64,000 nucleotides of DNA from DATDIC01 sp963777625 (GCA_963777625.1 CAVZRO010000001.1:62001-126000), one strand, 5' to 3'; shown: positions 27,401-36,320, counted from the stretch's first letter. A program made the numbers and translations. Notes: generated by a model from the letters alone, not told the origin.

Positions 27401-28608
27401 GCCAGTATCTCCAGCGCCGCCCGCGCCAGCGCCTGCACGCCGAACCCGATGCACCGTTCATCCGGCTGGTACCCCGAGTTGTGCAACCGGTCCGCGCGTC
27501 CCGGCTGCGACGATCCGATGCGCAGTTGAAATCCGGGCACCAGAGCGGTCATCAGTGCGAAATCCTCGGCCCCCAGGCCCGCTTCGCCCTGCACCACCAT
27601 GTCCTCGCCGAACTGCTGCCGCACCGCATTGACGGTCGGCTCCAAGACGCGATCGTCATTGACCAGCGGGGGCGCGCCGCGGCGGTAGACGCTGACCTCG
27701 CAGACCACCCGCATGCCCTCCTGAATCCCGCCGCACAACCGCCTGATTGCCTGCTCCGCCAGATCGCGGATGTCCGGGTGCAGCGTCCGCACCGTGCCTT
27801 TGATCAGCACCTGGTCCGGAATGATGTTGTGCGTCGTCCCGCCCTGCACCGCGCCCACGGTCACCACGGCGGGCCGCGTGGGCGGCACCTCGCGTGAGAC
27901 CACGGTCTGCAACTGCAGGATCAGGCTGGCGGCCGCCACGATCGGATCGACCGTGGTGTGCGGGTAGGCCGCATGACCGGACCTGCCCCGAACGGTGATC
28001 TCGAACCGGTCGGCGGCCGCCAGGCTCGCCCCGCGCACGAATCCGAACGTGCCGACCGGCATGTCCGGATGATTGTGGAAGCCGAGCGCGTAATCGATGC
28101 GCGGCTGCTCCAGCACACCGGCGTCGAGCATCGCCTGCATGCCGCCCAGCCCTTCCTCGGCGGGCTGAAACACCAGCTTCACCGTGCCGGCAAGCCGCGG
28201 CGCCAGGTCTTTCAGCACCGCCGCCACCCCGAGCAAAGTGGTGGTGTGGATATCGTGTCCGCACGCATGCATGACACCGGGATGGGTGCTGGCGAACGGC
28301 AGCCCGGTCGCCTCCTGGATCGGCAGCGCATCCATGTCAGCGCGGATCGCCAGCACCGGGCCGGGCCGGCCGCCCTCGATCAGTCCCACCACGCCGGTCT
28401 TCCCCACGCCGGTCTGGTGCGGAATCCCCAGCCGCTCCAGTTCGCCCGCAACCACGCCGGACGTGCGCACTTCGTCGAACCCCAGTTCGGGATGCGCATG
28501 GATGTCGCGCCTGATCTCCACCAGCGCCGGTTCGAGCCGCTGTGTCGCGTCGCGGATCGCGGTCTCCGGGTCGTTCGCAATCGTCTGGGGTGCAATCCTC
28601 TGGGGCAT
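27397..28608 (-). CDS. M20-family amidohydrolase (hippurate hydrolase/IAA-amino acid hydrolase-like)
   Basis: A 403-residue metal-dependent peptidase. Metal-site blocks are DIHAHPELGFDE, MHACGHDIHTTTLLG, FQPAEEGLGGMQAML, FHNHPDMPVG and the C-terminal LHNSGYQPDE. The dimerisation domain is GRSGHAAYPHTTVDP. It hydrolyses N-acyl amino acids. ATG 28608 (MPQRIAPQ) is preferred; an upstream ATG at 28665 gives an Arg-rich leader. The ketopantoate-reductase-like gene overlaps its end by four bases. Confidence 0.92.
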   Translation of the reverse strand: MPQRIAPQTIANDPETAIRDATQRLEPALVEIRRDIHAHPELGFDEVRTSGVVAGELERLGIPHQTGVGKTGVVGLIEGGRPGPVLAIRADMDALPIQEATGLPFASTHPGVMHACGHDIHTTTLLGVAAVLKDLAPRLAGTVKLVFQPAEEGLGGMQAMLDAGVLEQPRIDYALGFHNHPDMPVGTFGFVRGASLAAADRFEITVRGRSGHAAYPHTTVDPIVAAASLILQLQTVVSREVPPTRPAVVTVGAVQGGTTHNIIPDQVLIKGTVRTLHPDIRDLAEQAIRRLCGGIQEGMRVVCEVSVYRRGAPPLVNDDRVLEPTVNAVRQQFGEDMVVQGEAGLGAEDFALMTALVPGFQLRIGSSQPGRADRLHNSGYQPDERCIGFGVQALARAALEILA

Positions 28609-28645
28609 CGTTGTCCTGCATGTCCTGCGTACGGGCAGAATGCGG

Positions 28646-28680
28646 AAACGGGTCCGCCCCGGCAAGGCGCGGACCCGTTT
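28646..28680. terminator. Long hairpin between the SelW-type gene and the M20 gene
   Basis: AAACGGGTCCGC and GCGGACCCGTTT form a perfect 12-bp stem with an 11-base loop, 74 bp beyond the SelW stop on the minus strand. Short T-runs flank it on both strands, so it likely terminates the SelW transcript before the M20 gene. Confidence 0.6.
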
Positions 28681-28753
28681 TGAACGTGAGTGCCACCGTC
28701 ACGCGGCAGGCGCCGCTGCCAGCTTCCGCGACGATCGCGGAAGCGCGGAGACT

Positions 28754-28972
28754 TCAGCCGAGGCTGCTGAGCAGCTCGGTCTCGGTGGGAAACCGGCCGG
28801 TCGCCTTTTTCGAATAGCGCAACCGTCCGTCCACCGTGACCTCGAAGACGCCGCCGCCGCTGCGCCGCAGCGTCACGTCGGCATCCGGCCTGTTCGCCAG
28901 GATCATGTCTCGCGCTGTGTTGGCGTGCGGCTCATAACCTCACGCTCCGCAATATTCGATTTCCACTCGCAT
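28754..28972 (-). CDS. SelW-type selenoprotein (Rdx family) with in-frame UGA as selenocysteine
   Basis: ATG 28972 has a perfect AGGAGG (28983-28988) ten bases upstream. The translation is MRVEIEYCGA, then UGA (28942-28940), GYEPHANTARDMILANRP, DADVTLRRSGGGVFEVTVDG, RLRYSKKATGRFPTETELLS and a second stop at 28754. YCGAUGY-P is the selenoprotein W redox motif CxxU, and the following GVFEVTVDG.L.YSKK..G.FP is the Rdx/SelW tail; conservation on both sides of the UGA argues against a real stop. The 72-residue product is a thioredoxin-like redox protein. The Sec codon is followed by a weak hairpin with a G-starting loop about 16 bases on. SelA/B/C/D genes are not in this window. Confidence 0.82.
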
Positions 28973-29172
28973 GTGTCGGGAACCTCCTGCTCTGTCTCTA
29001 GCGCGCCCAGGTTGGCGCGTGATCGGGCGCGGCGGAATCGTCGGCTGGTGGTGACCCCGCCCGTCCCTGAATCCGGCATTTGCCCAGGCAAGCGCCCCCG
29101 TCACGCCGAGACCGTTGCGCGGCGGTCGGCCACCCGCCTAAACAGGTCGGACCCTCCGTCCAGGACCACCGC

Positions 29173-30609
29173 GTGAGCCCCGCCCAGACCATCCTTCCTG
29201 TCATTCTCTCCGGCGGGTCCGGCACCCGTCTCTGGCCGGTGTCGCGTGAAAGCTTCCCCAAGCAGCTCTGGCCGCTGATCTCCGACCGTTCGCTGATCCA
29301 GGAGACCGCGTCGCGCGCCACCGGCCCCGGCTTCGCGCCGCCCCTGGTGGTGTGCAACCAGGAGCATCGGTTCCTGATCGCCGAGCAGCTCCGCGCCGCC
29401 GGCATCGTCACGCCCCGCATCGTGCTGGAGCCGGTCGGGCGCAACAGCGCGCCGGCCATCGCCGCCGCCGCCCTGATCGCCGCGGAACTGCCGGAACACG
29501 GGCCCGATACCGTGCTCTGGATGATGGCGGCCGACGCCGCGATCGCCGACACGCCGGCGTTGCACCGCAATCTGCAGGCCGCCGTGGCTGCCGCCCGGGC
29601 CGGGCGCGTGGTGACCTTCGGCATGCGCCCGACCGCGCCCGAGACCGGCTATGGCTATATCGAGGTGGGACCGCCGCTGCCCGACCTGCCCGGCGTGCAC
29701 GACGTCGCGCAGTTTCACGAAAAGCCCAATGCCGCCACTGCCGCCGGCTTCGTTGGCTCCGGCCGGCATCTGTGGAACTCCGGCATGTTCGTGTTCACCG
29801 TTCGGACCCTGCTGACGGAGCTGGAGCGCCACGCGCCGGACGTGCTGGTGGCCGTGCGTGCCGCCGTCGCCACGCGCCGCATCGACCTCGACTTCATCCG
29901 CCTCGGCGCCGCCGAGTTCGCCGCCTGCCCCGCCATCAGCCTGGACTATGCGCTCGCCGAGCGCACCGACCGGGCCGCCGTGGTCCCAGCCGATCTCGGC
30001 TGGTCCGACGTCGGTAGCTGGACCGCGCTGTGGGAGCTTGGCCAGAAGGACCCGCGCGGCAATGTCGTGCTGGGCGACGCCATCCTGGAGAATGCCGATA
30101 ATTGCTACGTCCGCAGCGACGGCATGCTGGCCGCTGTAGTCGGGCTGTCCGACGCGGTGGTGGTGGTCACCGAGGACGCCGTGCTGGCGATGCATCGCGG
30201 CCACGCCCAGGACGTGAAATCCCTGGTGGACCGGCTGAAGGAAGCCGGCCGGTCGGAGGCGGTGGCGCACAACCGCACCTATCGTCCCTGGGGCTTCTAC
30301 GAATCCCTCATCGCCGGCAATAGATTCCAGGTAAAACGGATTGTCGTGACGCCGGGCCACAAGCTTTCGTTGCAAAAGCATGTGCACCGCGCCGAGCACT
30401 GGGTGGTGGTCACCGGCACCGCGCTGGTCACCCGCAACGACGAACAGATGCTGCTGCACGAGAACGAAAGCGCCTATATCCCGCTGGGCGCCGCCCACCG
30501 GCTGGAAAACCCCGGCAAGATCCCGCTGACGTTGATCGAGGTGCAGTCCGGACCCTATCTGGGCGAAGACGACATCATCCGGATCGAGGACACATACGGC
30601 CGCTGCTGA
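29173..30609 (+). CDS. manC: Mannose-1-phosphate guanylyltransferase / mannose-6-phosphate isomerase
   Basis: A 478-residue bifunctional enzyme of the AlgA/ManC type that makes GDP-mannose for exopolysaccharide. The nucleotidyltransferase signature is PVILSGGSGTRLWPVSRESF PKQ (residues 8-30), with EPVGRNSAPA, FHEKPN and WNSGMFVF. The C-terminal cupin isomerase starts RPWGFYESL, with the metal-binding HKLSLQKHVHRAEHWVVVTG. GTG 29173 follows CAGGACC. It overlaps the convergent PAP2 gene by 55 bp at its 3' end. Confidence 0.93.
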   Translation: MSPAQTILPVILSGGSGTRLWPVSRESFPKQLWPLISDRSLIQETASRATGPGFAPPLVVCNQEHRFLIAEQLRAAGIVTPRIVLEPVGRNSAPAIAAAALIAAELPEHGPDTVLWMMAADAAIADTPALHRNLQAAVAAARAGRVVTFGMRPTAPETGYGYIEVGPPLPDLPGVHDVAQFHEKPNAATAAGFVGSGRHLWNSGMFVFTVRTLLTELERHAPDVLVAVRAAVATRRIDLDFIRLGAAEFAACPAISLDYALAERTDRAAVVPADLGWSDVGSWTALWELGQKDPRGNVVLGDAILENADNCYVRSDGMLAAVVGLSDAVVVVTEDAVLAMHRGHAQDVKSLVDRLKEAGRSEAVAHNRTYRPWGFYESLIAGNRFQVKRIVVTPGHKLSLQKHVHRAEHWVVVTGTALVTRNDEQMLLHENESAYIPLGAAHRLENPGKIPLTLIEVQSGPYLGEDDIIRIEDTYGRC

Positions 30610-31193
30610 GCGGCATCCTGCCATCCCCAGCCGGGTGAGCCGCGGCACACCCGCAGCTCGCGCGCAATCTGGTAGGCGATCCCGTGGATCGGGGTCTCGG
30701 CGGGCAGGCGCTCGCCATGGAACAGCGCCATTGCCAGCACCGCGACCGCGGCGACGATACCGGCGCGGAACCCCTCCGGCGGCCGGCCGGCCAGCCGTGC
30801 CAGTACCACCGCCCCGCTCGATCCCACCAGGCCGCCGACGATCACCTCCGGGAGCGTATGAACGCCGAGCGCCAGCCGGGAGGCGCCGATCACCACTGCG
30901 GCGAGCAATGCCGCCAGCACCACCCATCGTGCACTGCCGCGCGCCAGGATCATCGCCAGCCCGCCGCATACCACCGCGGCCGCCGCGGTATGCCCGCTGG
31001 GGGTGCGCAGCAGATCCGGTCCGCAGGCAATTCCCGCCACCTTCAGCACGAGCATCGCGGCCAGCGTGCCGCCGACGGCGATAAGCCACGCCACCGCGCC
31101 GCGCCGCCACTGCAGCGCCAGCAGCGTGACCGCGATCCCGACGACGAGTGGCAGGACCACCGCCTCGTCGGCAAAATTCGTGAGAAAGTTCAA
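30555..31193 (-). CDS. PAP2-superfamily membrane phosphatase
   Basis: A 212-residue protein with five to six membrane helices. The phosphatase motifs are visible: PSGHTAAAAVV (motif 2, catalytic His) and SRLALGVHTLPEVIVGGLVG (motif 3, second His). Motif 1 (KxxxxxxRP) is weak, possibly LKVAGIACGPDLLR. Family members dephosphorylate lipid phosphates or undecaprenyl pyrophosphate, consistent with the neighbouring GDP-mannose gene. The C-terminus (RELRVCRG onward) is read through the 3' end of manC on the other strand, so the last 18 codons could be fortuitous. No ribosome site is clear at ATG 31193. Confidence 0.78.
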   Translation of the reverse strand: MNFLTNFADEAVVLPLVVGIAVTLLALQWRRGAVAWLIAVGGTLAAMLVLKVAGIACGPDLLRTPSGHTAAAAVVCGGLAMILARGSARWVVLAALLAAVVIGASRLALGVHTLPEVIVGGLVGSSGAVVLARLAGRPPEGFRAGIVAAVAVLAMALFHGERLPAETPIHGIAYQIARELRVCRGSPGWGWQDAAQQRPYVSSIRMMSSSPR

Positions 31194-31593
31194 TGGAGTG
31201 ATCGGCCGGCTCGAACATCGGCCGGCCGCGTCCGGGCACCGGACGGAGAGGGCATGCCGTTACGCCTGGTCAGCACCGTCGATCTGGCTCCGTTCGTCGT
31301 TGCATGTTGGACGTCATGCTCCGTGCCTGTCCAGTTTCATGCTGACCACGATCCAAATTCATCCGCACCACATGATGGTAGTGGCTCCGGACACGGTCAG
31401 GATACCACGATGGCGGCGACGGGACTATTGGGAAAAATCTACATCACGACGCACACGATCGTCTACTAGGCGGAAGTTACGTAGCGGAGGGCATCAGCCG
31501 CGGGCCGTTCGCGATGGCGAGATGGTTGCGCGAGCGGCTGTTCGTTGCCCCGCAGGTCGTATACCGCATGCACGCGCCGGTACCTGCGGTGTC
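31194..31593. other. Intergenic region without recognisable gene
   Basis: No coding or RNA signature is seen. The 31290-31470 segment is less GC-rich than the flanks and may be decayed foreign DNA. Confidence 0.4.
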
Positions 31594-31683
31594 TCATGCC
31601 AGCCGTACGAGAGGGTGACGCGCGGACCGTCGCTGGATTCCCGCTTTCCGCGGGAATGACGGGAGGGAGGCGGGAATGACGGG
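31594..31683 (+). repeat. Dispersed repeat R2
   Basis: Order ATGCCAGCCGTACGAGAGGG, CGTCGCTGGATTCCCGCTTT, CGCGGGAATGACGGGAGGGA and GGCGGGAATGACGGG. The same order occurs at 63385-63535 and, partly, at 59401 and 42573. Confidence 0.8.
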
Positions 31684-31717
31684 ATCGTCGTCGCTCGACA
31701 TGCATGCGGCGCGGAGC

Positions 31718-32594
31718 TCAACTTGCTGAGGCCAGCTTGTCCTGGGTCTTGGTGTCGAAATCGGCGGCGTCGTGGCGTTCGTGAAGCTGCGTGGCCGGAT
31801 CGCCGCTGGCGCGGTTGACCATGCGCCCGCGCTGGACCGCCGGGCGTTGGCCGATCATGTCGGCCCAGCGGTTGACGTGCTTGTAGTCCTGCACCGAAAG
31901 GAACTCGGCCGCCCCGTACTGGCCGAACTTGACCAGACCGCCATACCATGGCCACGCGGCCATGTCGGCGATCGTATAGACATCGCCGGCGAGGTACTTG
32001 TTGTCGGCCAGGTGCTTGTCGAGCACGTCGAGCAGTCGTTTCGTTTCCATTGCGAACCGGTCGATGGCGTATTCGATCTTCATCGGAGCGTAGGCGTAGA
32101 AGTGGCCGAATCCGCCGCCGAGATAGGGCGCGCTGCCCATCTGCCAGAACAGCCAGGACAGGCATTCGGCGCGCGTGGCGAGGTCGGTGGGGAGGAAGAC
32201 GCCGAACTTCTCGGCGAGATAGAGCAGGATGGCGCCGGATTCGAAGAGGCGGATCGGTTTGGGGCCGCTGCGATCCACCAGCGCCGGGATTTTGGAGTTG
32301 GGGTTGATGGCGACGAAGCCACTGCCGAACTGATCGCTCTCATTGATGCGGATCAGCCAGGCGTCGTATTCGGCGCCGCGGTGGCCGAGGGCAAGCAACT
32401 CTTCCAGCATGACGGTGACCTTCACGCCGTTGGGCGTGGCCAGCGAGTAGAGCTGCAGCGGGTGGCGTCCGACCGGGAGAGTCTTTTTCGTGCGTGGCGC
32501 CGGAGATCGGGCGGTTGATGTTGGCGAAGTGGCCGCCGCTGGGCTTGTTCCAGGTCCAGACCTGCGGCGGGGCGTAGTCGGCGGAGTCGGTCAT
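31718..32594 (-). CDS. Glutathione S-transferase, YghU-like (apparent 1-base frameshift)
   Basis: ATG 32594 (MTDSADYAPPQVWTWNKPSG, HFANINRPISGATHEK) has GGAG upstream and carries the N-terminal extension of YghU-type disulfide-bond reductases. The following TLPVGRHPLQLYSLATPNGV, KVTVMLEELLALG and the C-terminal all-helical GST domain are in another frame. One A too many in the AAAAA run (plus-strand TTTTT 32484-32488) accounts for the break; the restored protein is about 291 residues. The glutathione-binding NSKIPAL and ES dyad (FESGAILLYLAEKF) are present. It reduces disulfides or peroxides with glutathione. Confidence 0.87.
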
Positions 32595-33004
32595 GTGCGG
32601 TGCTCCAGGCTTTTGGCGTTGGGGCGATGGTAGCGCGGCATGATGCGGGGCGCGAGGCGCGCCGACCCCCGATCGGGTCGGGGGCAGGCCTCTCCCGCGA
32701 AGCGGGAAATCGCGATTATCACCGGGGGTAAATGCCGTGCGTGACCTGCCTCCCGTCCATCCTGGCGAGCAAGCCGCTGGGACTGGTAGTGTACCGCCTG
32801 GCCCTCGAAAGCGCAATCCGCCGGAGCGCGTCAGGATGTTGGCAGCATTTTCAGTGTGAGCAGGCGTTTTCATAGCCTGATTCTGCATCAGAAATCTGCA
32901 TCAGAAAACACAGGCCGCATCACTGGCTTAAGTTTGATGCAAATATGTTGATTTTCACACACGGGCTGTTCTCAAAACTCCGATAAAGATAGGAGTCCGT
33001 CCTC
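32595..33004. other. Intergenic region with two small hairpins
   Basis: CCGACCC/GGGTCGG (32662-32681) and TCCCGC/GCGGGA (32693-32707) are back-to-back palindromes of the CTCTCCCGC type. From 32880 the DNA turns AT-rich and carries ATCAGAAATCTGCATCAGAA-like short repeats, then AAGATAGGAG as ribosome site for the next gene. No gene is seen. Confidence 0.5.
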
Positions 33005-33267
33005 ATGGCGATTGCCCTCAAAATATCGTCGGGAGTGATAGGATTGATCGCAGCGGTGCTGTGGTTCATGTCAGCGTTTGGAAAAATTCCTCCCGCTCCC
33101 GGCGCAGCGATTGGGGGACTTCACCGGCAGACCCCTTCAATGTCGCGCTACGACATTCGGCTCAGTTGAATGAGTGGGCGGCATTGGCGACAGGGGTATC
33201 GGTGTTGCTCATGGTTCTTGCCGAGGTAGTGCCCGTCTTCCAGCATCGCAAAATCCGAAAGCCTTAA
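33005..33267 (+). CDS. Small two-helix membrane protein (apparent 1-base loss)
   Basis: ATG 33005 follows AGGAG at 32991-32995. The first frame gives IGLIAAVLWFMSAFGKIPPA plus PGAAIGG; the second, from about 33113, gives TSPADPFNVALRHSAQLNEW and AALATGVSVLLMVLAEVVPV. The GGGGG run at 33113-33117 appears one base short (six would restore the frame). The repaired product is about 87 residues with two membrane helices and a conserved-looking loop, a form common for small hypothetical proteins. Function unknown. Confidence 0.6.
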
Positions 33268-33347
33268 TATATGCACTCACCTGTTCACGCGTTCATGAGC
33301 GTGGAAAGGCGACCTATACCAGCGGCGTCAATGCACAGATATATCGA

Positions 33348-33674
33348 ATGACTGTCCCCAAACCCGGCCAGACCGCCCATCTGTTGAGCTGGCGCGACGT
33401 GCTGCGAGTGCAGTGGGACATGCGCCGCAAGGAAGGGCGGAACGTCCGCGAGCTGGAACTCTACACTACGGACGATTTACGACAGCTTTACCAAGCGACG
33501 AACGACGATCCGATCAGGCTGCGCGACGGCATCGTGAGCCGCGTCCAGCTCGTCGCCGTGATCCGATGGCGCATCTTTTGGGCGCGGTTCAACTATATCC
33601 TGCTGCTGTTCGTGTCGGTGGTCGCGGCCGTTGCCGCTGTCATCGCCGCTGCTGAGGGGTGGGAAGCGCACTGA
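33348..33674 (+). CDS. Hypothetical protein with C-terminal membrane anchor
   Basis: ATG 33348 gives 108 residues: a charged N-terminal region (LSWRDVLRVQWDMRRKEGRN, ELELYTTDDLRQLYQ) followed by one hydrophobic helix (YILLLFVSVVAAVAAVIAA) near residues 83-101. The frame is open upstream to 33174, where it is only the shadow of the preceding gene. No family is recognised and no ribosome site is evident. It could be a membrane-tethered partner of the small protein before it. Confidence 0.5.
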   Translation: MTVPKPGQTAHLLSWRDVLRVQWDMRRKEGRNVRELELYTTDDLRQLYQATNDDPIRLRDGIVSRVQLVAVIRWRIFWARFNYILLLFVSVVAAVAAVIAAAEGWEAH

Positions 33675-33715
33675 CCGGAACTCTTGATATTTGAAACGCG
33701 GCGGGTGCCGCCGGG

Positions 33716-34372
33716 CTACGCGCCTAGGTGATCTTGCAAGAGCCGACGTGTTGTCTGGATCGTATTCGATACGCCATCCAGGTCAAACTCATCCCACTGT
33801 GCATGAGTTGCCTTCGTTCTGACGTGCGCGGCGACCTTGGCCTGTTTACTTTGTAGAGCGTTAATCACGCCTTGCCTTGCAAGGTCGCTAATCAAGTCCT
33901 CAAGGTTCCTGCCCTTCTCGCTGATCCCCTTGCCTCTGCAAATACGTCGTATGGTGTCCTCGAAAACGACCCCTGCTAGCACCCCTGCGGCTGGTTTTTG
34001 GCCTTCTTGCTGGTAAGCCTCGGCGTGATCGAGAAAGTCGTCAAATGTTTCGGCTCTGATCGCATTGCCGAAGTCTGCAATCAACCCCGCGTCGATATCA
34101 GACAGCGCTGACTGCAAAACCGCTCCGGCGTTGCGCAACTGTTGAGGTGAATTGGCTACTCCACCATTGGGCCGGGCAATTGACTTAATCTTCTGCCGGT
34201 ATGGATGTGTTTCTAGGGGGATAGCCAACTCAATTGCGTTCAGAGTCTCCGCGAAGAAGGTTTCGCAAGCTGCATAGTGCTGCTCGTCGCGTTGCATTAT
34301 GTCTGCGGATGCCAGCCGCTCGGCTCGGGAAATCAAGTCTTCTATCTTTCGGCGCACGTTTTCCTGAATCAT
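33716..34372 (-). CDS. HEPN-like protein (putative RNase), second gene of a pair
   Basis: A 218-residue helical protein. The C-terminal half has AGVLAGVVFEDTIRRICRGK, then NALQSKQAKVAAHVRTKATH and AQWDEFDLDGVSNTIQ. RTKATH is an R-x4-H motif at the position where HEPN nucleases carry their catalytic Arg and His, and the helix with V-x-E-x-x-R-x-x upstream fits HEPN/DUF4145-like folds. ATG 34372 overlaps the stop of the upstream 97-residue gene (ATGA), a gene pairing common in toxin-antitoxin or defence modules. GC content is lower than the flanks, suggesting transfer. HEPN assignment is inference from the motif. Confidence 0.55.
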   Translation of the reverse strand: MIQENVRRKIEDLISRAERLASADIMQRDEQHYAACETFFAETLNAIELAIPLETHPYRQKIKSIARPNGGVANSPQQLRNAGAVLQSALSDIDAGLIADFGNAIRAETFDDFLDHAEAYQQEGQKPAAGVLAGVVFEDTIRRICRGKGISEKGRNLEDLISDLARQGVINALQSKQAKVAAHVRTKATHAQWDEFDLDGVSNTIQTTRRLLQDHLGA

Positions 34373-34662
34373 GTCGTCGCGATCCTCAAGGGGTGCACCA
34401 GATGCCTTCGACCGATGCAATTTCCTATGTCTGCGGCGGCGGCTTCCTCGTATCGTTCTTTGTGAAGCGCTGAATTCGTTGCTCGTAGAGCCTTCACGTC
34501 GGCGGGCTCCGCTTGATCGAGCCAAGGACCGAGAGAAGCGCCATCGACCGCCTGACCGGCGGCTTTAGCCAAATCTACTGCTCGCCTGCCCAACTCGGCG
34601 GCGGCTCCCTTGCGCACCATAGCGGCGAAGTCTGACTGTGGATCGATAAACCCTTGGGCCAT
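34369..34662 (-). CDS. Small partner protein upstream of the HEPN-like gene
   Basis: A 97-residue soluble protein (MAQGFIDPQSDFAAMVRKGA, AAELGRRAVDLAKAAGQ, PWLDQAEPADVKALRATNSA). No family is recognised. It is mostly helical and overlaps the HEPN-like gene by four bases, so the two are translated together. By position it could be the antitoxin or regulator of that protein. The ATG 34662 lies about nine bases after GAGG in CCGAGGAGG-like context. Confidence 0.5.
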   Translation of the reverse strand: MAQGFIDPQSDFAAMVRKGAAAELGRRAVDLAKAAGQAVDGASLGPWLDQAEPADVKALRATNSALHKERYEEAAAADIGNCIGRRHLVHPLRIATT

Positions 34663-35008
34663 GTCATGCCTCCTCGGACCCTAGGATAGCGCCTTGATCC
34701 GTAGTCGCAGATAGACAATCCCCGGTCTGGTGGCCGTTCTAGATATTGTGGTCGTTCTGATCCATCTGGCTGACTCAATGTCGGCCGTGCCGCATAAGGA
34801 GCCATTATGGCAATTCGTGCGAAGAGAAGACCGAGTAGTCGTGGAGCGCTGTAGGGTGATGCGGCCACTGCGGGGTTCTTGATTTCCGTTCCGTCGGAGT
34901 GCCTATTGTCGGGATCTGACGCTGTTCCGTCAAGCGTCTCATTTGGGTCGAAAGCGGCCCACCTATCTCCTGTTCCGGATTGGAATTGAGACGACATCCA
35001 CCATCGCC
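34663..35008. other. Intergenic region without recognisable gene
   Basis: A minus-strand frame is open here but its product has no family features and unusual composition, so it is not called. The DNA is less GC-rich than the flanks. Confidence 0.4.
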
Positions 35009-35128
35009 AGGCTTGCCCATCCGCCTCCCTCGCGGTCACATGCGGCGTCCGGGTGGCGCCTGCCGCCGCCCTTGTGCGGGAGTAATGGATGCAGATCTGG
35101 TTCAACCTGGCCAACAGCGGGCGCTATC
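35009..35128 (+). repeat. Direct repeat, remnant of an LLM-oxidoreductase 5' end
   Basis: AGGCTTGCCC, CGCGGTCACATGCGG, GGATGCAGATC, GGTTCAACCTG and CCAACAGCGGG occur here in the same order as at 38227-38347, the leader and first codons of the intact LLM oxidoreductase gene. Here the reading after ATG is MQIWFNLANSGR and is lost at once. The two copies flank the ADP-ribosylation module. Confidence 0.75.
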
Positions 35129-35169
35129 GGGACCGTGCGCTCCTCCGTTCTGGCTAGGCAATTCGGGTA

Positions 35170-36315
35170 TCAGGCGGTGGCGCCGCCCCGATCGAACAGC
35201 GCGTTTGCCGACGCCTCGATCTTGTCGCGCCAGGCAAGCTTGCTGAGCCACTCGGCCGGGATCGACGAGGCACCATACAGCGCGCCCGCCAGTTGCCCGG
35301 CGACAGCGGCGACACTGTCGGCATCGTCGCCCAAATTCGCGGCGGTCAGGACTGCGTCATGGAAATTGTCGGTCTGCCACACCGACCACAACGCCGCCTC
35401 CAGCGTGTCCACGACATAGCCGCTCGACCGGATCTCGTCCCGGGCCTTGTCCTTCCAGTCACCGCCCGAGATGAACAGCAGCTTCGGCGTCAACGCCATC
35501 ACGCGCTGTCGGGTCGCCATCACCTTGTCGGCGCCCGCCAGCGCATCCAGCAGGATCGCCGTGAACAACTGGCAGGCATCCAGGCATTCCGGCGCCGCGT
35601 GCGTCGCCCGCGATTGCTTCGACGCCATGAACGCGGCCGCATGTCCGTCGGCGCGATAGAACACCGCGACCGGCGCCAACCGCACCAGCGAGCCATTGCC
35701 CGCGGTATCCGCAGCCGACGACCCGGCGGACGCCACCCCGGTCGCGGCGAACCGCTCGATTGCCGCGCGCGTGGTGATGCCGATGTCGAAACAGCGCCCG
35801 TTGACGCTGTTCTCGCCCCGCGTCAGCCAGCGCTCGAACCGCTGCATCAGATCCTGCTGATCGACCTCGCCCATGGCGAGCAGCGACTCCGCGAGGCACA
35901 GCGCCATCGTCGTATCGTCGGTCCACTCGCCCGGCGCCAGGTTGAACGGCCCGCCCCCCGCCATGCCGGTCAGCGGCTTGAAGCTCCCGCGTGCCTTGAA
36001 CTCCACCGAAGCCCCGATGGCATCGCCGACCGCCAGCCCCAGCACGCAGCCCAGCGCGCGGTTTCGTGCCGCCGCCGCATCCAGCGGCGGCCACGGCGGC
36101 GCGGCCGGCACAGCAAGTGTGGGCGGCGGCAGGGCCTCGGCGGCCTCGAGCGAAAACAGCGCCGGAAGGTCGGGCTCGCCGCCACCCGGACTGCCGCTCC
36201 GCACCTTCTCTGCCAGCGCCACCGGAGCTGCCGGCATGAGATGGCGATAAAGCTCGATCTTGGCGGCCAGCGCCTCGGCCTCGGCGTCCTGCGGCTCGCC
36301 CGCGGTTTCACTCAT
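35170..36315 (-). CDS. ADP-ribosylglycohydrolase (DraG/ARH family) with N-terminal extension, possible immunity protein
   Basis: A 381-residue protein. From about residue 85 it is an ADP-ribosylglycohydrolase: RALGCVLGLAVGDAIGASVE, the metal-binding EWTDDTTMALCLAESL, LVRLAPVAVFY and the second metal site NLGDDADSVAAVAGQLAGAL. The enzyme removes ADP-ribose from arginine-type acceptors using Mg. The first 85 residues are an acidic, Pro/Ala-rich extension. It begins 5 bp after the ADP-ribosyltransferase gene, an order like Tre1-Tri1, where an ARH-type immunity protein neutralises an ART effector partly through its N-terminal extension. That role is inferred here from gene order and architecture. 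Confidence 0.88.
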   Translation of the reverse strand: MSETAGEPQDAEAEALAAKIELYRHLMPAAPVALAEKVRSGSPGGGEPDLPALFSLEAAEALPPPTLAVPAAPPWPPLDAAAARNRALGCVLGLAVGDAIGASVEFKARGSFKPLTGMAGGGPFNLAPGEWTDDTTMALCLAESLLAMGEVDQQDLMQRFERWLTRGENSVNGRCFDIGITTRAAIERFAATGVASAGSSAADTAGNGSLVRLAPVAVFYRADGHAAAFMASKQSRATHAAPECLDACQLFTAILLDALAGADKVMATRQRVMALTPKLLFISGGDWKDKARDEIRSSGYVVDTLEAALWSVWQTDNFHDAVLTAANLGDDADSVAAVAGQLAGALYGASSIPAEWLSKLAWRDKIEASANALFDRGGATA

Positions 36316-36320
36316 GGCGC

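Noticed and set aside
34575..35114. Minus-strand frame of 179 codons
   Set aside because: Product has no family features and it runs over the LLM remnant, so it is fortuitous.
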